This document shows, in pieces, positions 1-4,853 of a stretch of DNA of 5,124 bases. The translations under genes and the position numbers were made by a program. The DNA lies in contig JAITKC010000182.1 in assembly GCA_031278665.1 (NCBI GenBank), positions 1 to 5,124 on the forward strand, in the 5' to 3' direction. The first letter of the stretch is position 1, and each line of letters opens with the position of its first letter. The notes beneath the pieces are model-generated. The model ran no database searches. It was given only the letters and a program-made list of their open reading frames with translations, and was not told the DNA's origin. The DNA comes from Bifidobacteriaceae bacterium. GTDB taxonomy: Bacteria > Actinomycetota > Actinomycetes > Actinomycetales > WQXJ01.

Positions 1-11
1 GTCGATGGCGT

Positions 12-1163
12 TCAGAAGACAGATCGATAGAGTTCCTCCAGGTCTTCGACGGTGACCGGCCGGGGGTTGCCGGGCGTGCAGACGTCCGCGAAAGCGGCCT
101 GGGCCAGAGCCGGCAGGTCCTCCCGTTTGGCGCCGATCTGGCGCAGTCTGGTCGGGTTGCCGAGGTCCCGCGTCAGTTTCGCGACCGCTTCGACCGCGGC
201 TTGGCGGACTTGCCCCAGCGGCGCGCTCAGCGCCTCCGCCACCCCGAACGCCGCCGCGATGTCGCGGTACTTCTCGCCGGTGTGCCCGGCGTTGAACGCC
301 ATCACCGGCGCCAGCAGTATGCCGTTGGCCACCCCGTGGGGCGCCGAGTAGAACCCGCCCAGCGGGTGCGCCATTCCGTGCACGATGCCGAGCCCGACGT
401 TCGAGTACCCCATCCCGGCGACGTATTGGGCCAGCGCCATGCCCTCGGCCGCCTCGGCGTCGCCGTCGGCCGCCTTCGCCAGGCTGCGGGCGATCATCTG
501 GATCGCCTTCAAGTGGAACATGTCGGACAGTTCCCAGGCGCCCTTGGTGATGTAGCCCTCGATCGCGTGGGTCAACGCGTCCAAACCGGTGGCCACTTTC
601 AACGCCCGCGGCGCCGAGGCCATCATGTCGCTGTCGACCACCGCCAGCACCGGGATGTCGTGCGGGTCGACGCAGACGAATTTGCGGGACTTCGCGGTGT
701 CGGTGATCACATAGTTGATGGTGGTCTCCGATGCCGTCCCGGCCGTGGTCGGCACGGCCACTATCGGCACCGACGGTTTGGGCGTCCCCGGGGTCCCCTC
801 CAGCGAGCGCACGTCGGAGAACTCCGGGTTGGCGGCGATTATCCCGATCGCCTTGCAGGTGTCCTGCGGCGAGCCGCCGCCGACGGCCACCAGCACGTCC
901 GCGCCGGCGGCCTTGAAGGCCGCCAAACCCGCTATGACGTTGTCAATCGGCGGGTTCGGGGCGATGTCGGTGAACACCTCGTAGGGAATCGACGCGCCGT
1001 CCAGCAACTCCAGGACTTTGCCGGTCACACCGGCCTCGACCAGGGGCTTGTCGGTGACCACGAAGGCTTTGGCGAACCCGCGCTCTTTCAGTTCGCGCGG
1101 AATCTCCTTGATCGCGCCGGCTCCGAAATAGGCCGTTTGATTCCAAATCATGCGATTGGCCAT
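12..1163 (-). CDS. fucO: Iron-dependent alcohol dehydrogenase, lactaldehyde reductase / 1,2-propanediol oxidoreductase (FucO-like)
   Basis: The 383-aa product is a group III, iron-dependent alcohol dehydrogenase closely resembling E. coli FucO (382 aa as I recall it) along its whole length, from the MANRMI start to the VEDLEELY-type end. FucO interconverts L-lactaldehyde and 1,2-propanediol with NAD(H) in the cytoplasm, in anaerobic fucose/rhamnose use; such enzymes also act on glycolaldehyde and other short aldehydes. Visible features are the dinucleotide-binding GGGSPQD (95-101), PTTAGTASE (138-146), and the expected metal ligands Asp195, His199, His262 and His276, with His266 nearby. Asp38, in VVTDK, matches the FucO Asp that favours NAD over NADP. 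The ATG at 1163 is chosen from the FucO-like N-terminus and a good ribosome binding site. It lies 75 bp downstream of the CoA-transferase gene and is probably co-transcribed. The family is secure; the physiological substrate is inferred. Confidence 0.9.
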   Translation of the reverse strand: MANRMIWNQTAYFGAGAIKEIPRELKERGFAKAFVVTDKPLVEAGVTGKVLELLDGASIPYEVFTDIAPNPPIDNVIAGLAAFKAAGADVLVAVGGGSPQDTCKAIGIIAANPEFSDVRSLEGTPGTPKPSVPIVAVPTTAGTASETTINYVITDTAKSRKFVCVDPHDIPVLAVVDSDMMASAPRALKVATGLDALTHAIEGYITKGAWELSDMFHLKAIQMIARSLAKAADGDAEAAEGMALAQYVAGMGYSNVGLGIVHGMAHPLGGFYSAPHGVANGILLAPVMAFNAGHTGEKYRDIAAAFGVAEALSAPLGQVRQAAVEAVAKLTRDLGNPTRLRQIGAKREDLPALAQAAFADVCTPGNPRPVTVEDLEELYRSVF

Positions 1164-1170
1164 AATCTGT

Positions 1171-1177
1171 CCTCTTT
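1171..1177 (-). promoter_or_regulatory. Ribosome binding site of the fucO-like gene
   Basis: On the minus strand this reads AAAGAGG, followed by 7 bases and then the ATG at 1163. It is a strong purine-rich Shine-Dalgarno match and supports that start. The dehydrogenase can therefore be translated independently, unlike the overlapping genes just upstream of it. Confidence 0.7.
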
Positions 1178-1193
1178 CGCTTGTTTAGTGCTT

Positions 1194-1233
1194 GTCGGCG
1201 CCGAAACCCGCCCGTGCGCGCGGCATCGCCGAC
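1194..1233 (-). repeat. Inverted repeat in the CoA-transferase / fucO gap
   Basis: GTCGGCG (1194-1200) and CGCCGAC (1227-1233) form a perfect 7-bp inverted repeat separated by 26 bases, inside the 75-bp intergenic stretch. In the transcript it begins a few bases after the CoA-transferase stop. No U-tract follows, so it is not a convincing terminator. It could be an mRNA processing or stability hairpin, or chance in GC-rich sequence. Confidence 0.25.
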
Positions 1234-1238
1234 GGCTG

Positions 1239-2441
1239 TCACATGACGACCTGACCCAACCTTAGCTCGCCGATCTCCTCGTCGCTGAAACCGGCCTCGC
1301 GCAGCACCGCGTCGGTGTCCTGGCCGAGCCGGGGAGGCGCGAGGCGGGCCGAGACCGGCGTCATCGACAAGTGGACGCCGGTCTGGATGAGCCGGGCGGT
1401 CCGTCCGCCCTCGACTTCCATGTCCACAAACGCGCCGATCTCCTCCAACACCGGGTGGGCGGCGATCTCGGGGATGGTGTTGAGCGGCACACAGGGGACG
1501 CCCGCCACGTCCATCCGGTCCAAGACCTCCTGGGTGGTCAAAGCCGAGGTGGCGGCCCCGACCGCGGCGTTCAACTCCTCGCGGTGGGCGTAGCGGTCCT
1601 TGAGCGTGGCGAAACGCGGGTCCTCGGCGGCCTGGCCAATGCCCAGCCCCTCGGCGCAACGCCGCCACATCGCCTCGTTGGCCGAGGTGATGCAGACGTA
1701 GCCGTCGGTGGTCGGATAGGCCTGGTTGGGGATTCCGAGCCGGTTGGAAGTCCCCCATTTCTCCGGCACGCGGCCGGTCAGCCAGTAGTCGGTCAGGAAA
1801 TGGTTGAGATAGTTGAGTTGGCCTTCCAGCATCGACGTCTCGACTTGCTGGCCCAGGCCGGTCTTCTCGCGGGCGTGTAACGCCGCCAGGATCCCGACCA
1901 CCAGGTACATCCCGGCGGTCAGGTCGCAGACCGAGGTCGGATTGCGAACCGGCTCCCCGCCCGGTTCCCCGGTGATCGACAACAGCCCCGAGAAGCTCTG
2001 GATCGACAGGTCGTTGGCGGCCCGCCGGGCCATCGAGCCGGTCGACCCGAAGCCGGAGATGCCGCCGTAGATTATCCGCGGGTTGCGTTGCGAGACCGCG
2101 TCGTAGCCAAGTCCCAGGCGTTGCATCACGCCGGGGCGGAAGTTGTGCATTATCACGTCGGCGGTCTCGACCAGTTTGAGCACCATTTCGACGCCGGCCG
2201 CCTGTTTCAGGTCGACGGTGATTGAGCGCTTGTTGCGGTTGTGCGCCAAGAAGGGCGGCCCCGGCGTCGGATCGCCCTCGTCGACGCCGTAGTCGCGGCA
2301 TTCGTCGCCGCGACCGTGGCGTTCGACTTTGATCACGTCGGCGCCCAGGTCGCCCATGATCTGGGAGGCGAACGGGCCGGCGAAGACGCGCGTCAAGTCG
2401 AGGACTCGGACGCCCTCCAGCGCGCCTCGCAGAGCCGTCAC
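1239..2441 (-). CDS. CaiB/BaiF family (class III) CoA-transferase
   Basis: The 400-aa product matches the usual length and motifs of family III CoA-transferases, which move CoA between acyl-CoA and carboxylic acid partners and act as interlocked dimers. It opens with LEGVRVLDLTRVFAGPFAS (8-26) and LGADVIKVE (32-40), followed by NFRPGVMQRLGLGYDAV (100-116). The NPTSVCDLTAGMYLVVGIL segment carries Asp173, matching the Asp that forms the acyl-anhydride intermediate in formyl-CoA transferase. The C-terminus has the family's PPRLGQDTDAVLREAGFSDEEI block (369-390). The start is GTG at 2441, overlapping the TGA of the preceding hot-dog gene by four bases (GTGA), a sign of translational coupling; an upstream GGTGAG is a weak ribosome site. 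Related members include formyl-CoA, carnitine, succinyl-CoA:malate, mesaconyl-CoA and (R)-benzylsuccinate transferases; substrate cannot be assigned. It probably loads CoA onto the acid processed by the hydratase and thiolase. Confidence 0.9.
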   Translation of the reverse strand: MTALRGALEGVRVLDLTRVFAGPFASQIMGDLGADVIKVERHGRGDECRDYGVDEGDPTPGPPFLAHNRNKRSITVDLKQAAGVEMVLKLVETADVIMHNFRPGVMQRLGLGYDAVSQRNPRIIYGGISGFGSTGSMARRAANDLSIQSFSGLLSITGEPGGEPVRNPTSVCDLTAGMYLVVGILAALHAREKTGLGQQVETSMLEGQLNYLNHFLTDYWLTGRVPEKWGTSNRLGIPNQAYPTTDGYVCITSANEAMWRRCAEGLGIGQAAEDPRFATLKDRYAHREELNAAVGAATSALTTQEVLDRMDVAGVPCVPLNTIPEIAAHPVLEEIGAFVDMEVEGGRTARLIQTGVHLSMTPVSARLAPPRLGQDTDAVLREAGFSDEEIGELRLGQVVM

Positions 2442-2884
2442 GACTCGCTCACCACAACCGAGGCGTCGCCCACGGTTAGTTTGACGCCGGCCGAGTTCTC
2501 CGTCCAGGCGTCGAGAATGTACTTGATCCCCCGCGGCGCCGCCTCGACCGCCGTGACTTGCAGTTTGCAGGTGATCGGCTCGCCAACCGGGGTGATTTTG
2601 ATGTACTTGGTGCGCAGCGAGCCGCGCTCAAAATAGTGATGCCCAAAGGTTTGCGTCATCAGTTTGGACAGCCAGTTGGTCGAGTGCATGCCGTCGGCGA
2701 TCGGACATGGCAGGCCCTGCGAGGCGGCCACCTCCTCGGAGGTGTGAATGTTCTTCTGGATCGGCTTCATCTCCCCGGCCGAGGCCGTCATCAGGCCGAT
2801 CGAGTACCAGCCGGCGCGGCGCAGGGTTATTGGACGGGGCTGGGCGGCGATCACGTCGCCGACCGACAGTTTCGGAGCGGACAT
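2438..2884 (-). CDS. MaoC-like hot-dog dehydratase, second subunit of a probable pair
   Basis: The 148-aa product is a single hot-dog domain of the MaoC / (R)-specific enoyl-CoA hydratase type. The central block NIHTSEEVAASQGLPCPIADGM (45-66) matches the MaoC hydratase helix and following strand, normally close to D-x-N-P-I-H...GLP.PI..GM. His47 is kept, but the position five residues before it, usually the catalytic Asp, is Ile42, and the conserved Pro is absent. The KYIKITPVGEPI stretch (93-104) is the usual strand after the hot-dog helix. The ATG at 2884 shares one base with the preceding gene's TGA (TGATG); an in-frame GTG immediately before it (2887) would make the overlap GTGA. No strong ribosome site is seen, so coupling to the upstream gene is likely. 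Adjacency to another single hot-dog protein suggests a heterodimeric hydratase, as in mycobacterial HadAB. Exact reaction unknown. Confidence 0.82.
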   Translation of the reverse strand: MSAPKLSVGDVIAAQPRPITLRRAGWYSIGLMTASAGEMKPIQKNIHTSEEVAASQGLPCPIADGMHSTNWLSKLMTQTFGHHYFERGSLRTKYIKITPVGEPITCKLQVTAVEAAPRGIKYILDAWTENSAGVKLTVGDASVVVSES

Positions 2885-3348
2885 CACTTGACACCGGCTT
2901 TCGGTTTGTAGGACAGGAGGGTCAGGTCGTCGTAAGTGGTCACCAGCCGCCCGTCGGCGGTTTCGACTCGCAGCCAATAGTGCAGATAGTCGCCGCCGCG
3001 CTTTTCATAACGCTCGACGATCCCGCCGGTGACGACCAGTTCCTCGCCGACAAATGCCGGCGAATGCTGAACGGCGTTGTATTCGTAGTGAATCCTGGCG
3101 TCGTCGGTGTGGACGTTGGCCACGCGCCGTTCCAGGTCGCAGTTGGCCTCAAGGATTTTCATTTTGTCGGCGTGGATCATAGTCGGCGGGCGCACCACCC
3201 GGTCGTACGGCGGCGCCGCCGAATAGTGCCACTCCGCCTGGTCTTCCTGGCCGTGGGCGTATTCGGTGACGGACTCCTCCGTCAGCCGGTAACGCACCGG
3301 CTTGAAGACATCGCCCGTTTCCAAATCGGCAATCGTCTTGCCAAGCAT
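2884..3348 (-). CDS. FAS1-like / MaoC N-terminal type hot-dog dehydratase, first subunit of a probable pair
   Basis: The 154-aa product resembles the MaoC N-terminal (FAS1-like dehydratase) hot-dog domain. YRLTEESVTEYAHG (20-33) is the entry strand and helix, RVVRPPTM (50-57) matches the typical A/R-PPTF segment, and HYEYNAVQHSPAFVGEELVV (87-106) to LRVETADGRLV (126-136) are the long hot-dog strands. Asp36 and His41, in DQAEWH, have the D-x4-H spacing of the hydratase-2 dyad although the usual N-P between them is absent; this subunit may hold the catalytic residues its partner lacks. The ATG at 3348 is preferred because GAAAGGA lies 7 bases upstream and the protein then begins with the domain itself. 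A start at 3423 would add 25 residues of unlikely MEVHRPHD... sequence. It overlaps the next gene by one base. It probably hydrates or dehydrates an enoyl-/3-hydroxyacyl-CoA; substrate unknown. Confidence 0.8.
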   Translation of the reverse strand: MLGKTIADLETGDVFKPVRYRLTEESVTEYAHGQEDQAEWHYSAAPPYDRVVRPPTMIHADKMKILEANCDLERRVANVHTDDARIHYEYNAVQHSPAFVGEELVVTGGIVERYEKRGGDYLHYWLRVETADGRLVTTYDDLTLLSYKPKAGVK

Positions 3349-3355
3349 CTCAAGG

Positions 3356-3362
3356 TCCTTTC
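3356..3362 (-). promoter_or_regulatory. Ribosome binding site deciding the start of the first hot-dog gene
   Basis: The minus strand reads GAAAGGA followed by 7 bases and the ATG at 3348. It is a much better placed Shine-Dalgarno than that of the alternative in-frame ATG at 3423, whose nearest GAGGGG lies 13 bases away. It directly abuts the foot of the hairpin at 3363-3377, so folding there could affect ribosome access. Confidence 0.65.
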
Positions 3363-3377
3363 GCCGCCCGAGGCGGC
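3363..3377 (-). promoter_or_regulatory. Small GC hairpin next to the ribosome binding site
   Basis: In the transcript GCCGCC, a 3-base loop UCG and GGCGGC make a perfect 6-bp stem, ending at the base before GAAAGGA. The UGA of the possible 17-codon leader ORF lies immediately on its other side (3378-3380). A ribosome terminating there would cover and melt this stem. A regulatory role is inferred from geometry only. Confidence 0.35.
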
Positions 3378-3431
3378 TCAGATGTTCGTATACCGCACAA
3401 TCGTGCGGCCTGTGAACTTCCATTTTGTCAT
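3378..3431 (-). CDS. Possible 17-aa leader peptide upstream of the hot-dog pair
   Basis: An ATG at 3431 is preceded by GAGGGG (3437-3442) with a 5-base spacer and opens a 17-codon frame, MTKWKFTGRTIVRYTNI, ending in TGA. It lies entirely in the gap before the first hot-dog gene, ends 29 bases before that gene's ATG, and contains the hairpin at 3393-3408. There is no run of one amino acid as in classical attenuators, and no homologue is known to me. It may be a real leader ORF giving coupled translation. Alternatively, the GAGGGG could serve the longer in-frame start of the hot-dog gene at 3423, or the frame could be chance. Confidence 0.3.
   Translation of the reverse strand: MTKWKFTGRTIVRYTNI
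3393..3408 (-). repeat. Hairpin-forming inverted repeat in the leader region
   Basis: CCGCAC and GTGCGG are perfect 6-bp inverted arms around a 4-base loop. The hairpin lies inside the possible leader ORF. No U-run follows in the transcript direction, so it is not an intrinsic terminator of the usual type. Confidence 0.4.
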
Positions 3432-3506
3432 CGCGTCCCCTCGCAGTCAATAGGCCCAACGCTCCCGGAACACTGCGCCAAGCCCCGCGCCGCGCCGATA
3501 TTCGCC

Positions 3507-3547
3507 CCGGGACACGGGGCCGGGACACGGGGCCGGGCCCGGCCCGG
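3507..3547. repeat. GC-rich 13-bp tandem repeat with a degenerate third copy
   Basis: CCGGGACACGGGG occurs twice in direct succession without mismatch (3507-3519 and 3520-3532). A third partial unit begins the same way and then becomes CCGGGCCCGGCCCGG. The array lies just downstream of the thiolase stop, in the longest non-coding stretch of the window (3349-3568, 220 bp), and is outside any supported gene. Confidence 0.8.
3530..3545. repeat. 16-bp perfect GC palindrome
   Basis: GGGCCGGGCCCGGCCC is identical to its reverse complement. It overlaps the end of the tandem repeat and begins about 24 bases after the thiolase stop in transcript order. It could fold as a strong RNA hairpin acting as a U-tract-less terminator or 3' stabiliser for the thiolase mRNA. 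It is also simply very GC-rich, so function is uncertain. Confidence 0.5.
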
Positions 3548-3568
3548 CGTTCGGGAGCCTGCTTAGGG

Positions 3569-4747
3569 TCAGGCTTCGAGGATCACGGCCAGGCCTTGGC
3601 CGACGCCTATACAGGCGGCCGCCAGGCCGCGCCCGCCGCCCCGGCGCCGCAGCGAATAGGCCAGATGGCCGATCAGCCGCCCGCCCGAGGCGCCCAGCGG
3701 ATGTCCGATGGCGAGCGCCCCGCCGTCGACGTTGACTTTGGCCGCGTCTAGGCCCTCCCAGAGTTTCAGACATCCCAGCGCCTGGGCGGCGAACGCCTCG
3801 TTGAGTTCCACCAAGTCGATGTCGTCCCAGGTCAAACCCGCCCGGTCGAGGGCCATGCGGGCGGCCGGCACCGGCGCGACGCCCATCAGATTGGGCTCGC
3901 CGGCCCCCACTCCGCGCGCGACGATCCGGGCCAGGGGGTCGCCCGGCAGGGCGCCTTCGGCGGCCACCAGCACCGCCGAGGCGCCGTCGCTGAGCGGCGA
4001 GGAGTTGCCGGCGGTGACAGTTCCCGCCTGTCCGGGCCGCCGGAAAGCCAGTTTCAACGACGCCAGCGCCTCCAGGGTGGTGTCTTGGCGGATCGACTCG
4101 TCGCGGGCCAGCGCCAGGCCTGGAACCGCCACGGTGTCCGCGTCATAGCGGCCCTCCGCCCAGGCCGCCGCCGCCAACCGATGACTTCTGAGCGCGAACT
4201 CGTCTTGCGCTTCGCGGCTGATCCCGAGCAACTCGCCGACCTGTTCGGCCGTCTCGCCCAGCGACACCGTCCATTCCTTCGGCATCGCCGGGTTGACCAG
4301 GCGCCAGCCCAAAGCGGTCGAGGCGAGAGACTGGTCGCCGGCCGGGAACGGGCGGTCCGGTTTCGGCAGAACCCACGGCGCCCGCGACATCGACTCCGCC
4401 CCGCCGGCCAACACAATTGCGGCGTCGCCCGTCTCGATCGCCCTGGCGGCCTGGATGACGGCCTCGATCCCAGAGGCGCAGAGCCGGTTGACGCTCACCC
4501 CCGGCACCGAAGTCGGCAGCCCGGCCAGTAACAACGCAATCCGCGCCAAGTTGCGGTTCTCCTCGCCGGCGCCGTTGGCGTTGCCAAAGATCACGTCGTC
4601 TATCGAAGCCGGGTCGAGGCCCGGATTGCGTTCCAGGATGGCCTTGATCACCAAGGCGCCCAAGTCGTCGGGTCGGTTGCCCGCCAAGGCCTTGCCGTAT
4701 TTGCCGAACGGCGTCCGGACCGCGTCGTAGACGAACGCGCTTGCCAT
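3569..4747 (-). CDS. Thiolase (acetyl-CoA C-acyltransferase), 3-oxoadipyl-CoA thiolase-like
   Basis: The 392-aa product is a full-length thiolase, which cleaves a 3-oxoacyl-CoA with CoA to give acetyl-CoA or runs the reverse condensation. All active-site motifs are present: Cys90 in NRLCASG, Asn316 in NEAFAAQ, His349 in GHPLGASGGR and Cys379 in CIGVGQG; GGAESMSRAP (115-124) is also typical. VRTPFGKYGKALAG at the N-terminus fits the family. CIGVGQG and the MGVAPVPA segment (288-295) resemble PcaF/PaaJ degradative thiolases more than the biosynthetic acetoacetyl-CoA type, whose motif is usually CIGGG; this subfamily call is moderate. ATG at 4747 is chosen because GAGG lies 8 bases upstream and the protein then has normal length; the frame stays open upstream, but that stretch is proline/arginine-rich and overlaps dhaL, so it is not coding. 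A 220-bp structured gap separates it from the hot-dog genes. Confidence 0.93.
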   Translation of the reverse strand: MASAFVYDAVRTPFGKYGKALAGNRPDDLGALVIKAILERNPGLDPASIDDVIFGNANGAGEENRNLARIALLLAGLPTSVPGVSVNRLCASGIEAVIQAARAIETGDAAIVLAGGAESMSRAPWVLPKPDRPFPAGDQSLASTALGWRLVNPAMPKEWTVSLGETAEQVGELLGISREAQDEFALRSHRLAAAAWAEGRYDADTVAVPGLALARDESIRQDTTLEALASLKLAFRRPGQAGTVTAGNSSPLSDGASAVLVAAEGALPGDPLARIVARGVGAGEPNLMGVAPVPAARMALDRAGLTWDDIDLVELNEAFAAQALGCLKLWEGLDAAKVNVDGGALAIGHPLGASGGRLIGHLAYSLRRRGGGRGLAAACIGVGQGLAVILEA

Positions 4748-4755
4748 CTCGCTGA

Positions 4756-4759
4756 CCTC
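4756..4759 (-). promoter_or_regulatory. Ribosome binding site of the thiolase gene
   Basis: The minus strand carries GAGG, followed by 8 bases and the ATG at 4747. Together with the normal thiolase N-terminus it settles the start against the open frame that continues to 5074. Confidence 0.6.
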
Positions 4760-4811
4760 ATTTCGCTCGCGGCGCCGAAGACTCGACTCGAACGCCCAGT
4801 TCTCGGCCCCA

Positions 4812-4828
4812 AATGTTTTGCTGACATT
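4812..4828. promoter_or_regulatory. Operator-like dyad upstream of the thiolase
   Basis: AATGT and ACATT form a 5-bp inverted repeat separated by 7 bases (AATGTCAGCAAAACATT on the minus strand). It lies in an unusually AT-rich patch 64 to 81 bases before the thiolase ATG and just after the dhaL stop hairpin. The placement suits a regulator binding site, but the arms are short and no promoter boxes are clearly visible. No regulator can be named. Confidence 0.2.
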
Positions 4829-4849
4829 CCGGCCGGCCGCGCCGGCCAG
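4829..4849 (-). terminator. Candidate terminator-like hairpin after dhaL
   Basis: In the transcript CUGGCCGG and CCGGCCGG pair over 8 bp (one G-U) around a 5-base CGCGG loop, starting 4 bases after the dhaL TAG. There is no U-tract, so it is not a classical intrinsic terminator; U-less hairpins of this type have been proposed as terminators in high-GC bacteria. It may separate dhaL from the thiolase unit or stabilise the dhaL 3' end. Confidence 0.4.
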
Positions 4850-4853
4850 CCCC

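Noticed and set aside
201..1265. Long plus-strand open frame (354 codons) opposite the fucO-like gene
   Set aside because: Its product is a low-complexity Arg/His/Gly/Val-rich string with no recognisable domain, typical of the antisense of a GC-rich gene, and the opposite strand encodes a clear full-length FucO-like enzyme.
943..2301. Minus-strand open frame of 452 codons spanning the CoA-transferase and the fucO start
   Set aside because: It is a frame-shifted reading of both real genes, Arg/Gly-rich, and would cross their boundaries; no family motifs.
3432..3480. Possible promoter for the hot-dog genes (TTGGCG ... TATTGA)
   Set aside because: The spacing between the two boxes is about 23 bases, too long, and the -10-like box would place the start at or within the ribosome site.
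3349..3528. Longer start for the first hot-dog protein (ATG at 3528 or 3423)
   Set aside because: The added residues do not resemble the family, the 3528 version runs through the repeat block, and the ATG at 3348 has a much better ribosome site. The 3423 start is not fully excluded.
4812..4828. Catabolite-responsive (cre) site reading of the AATGT/ACATT dyad
   Set aside because: The central CG and flanking bases of the cre consensus are absent, so only a generic dyad is reported.
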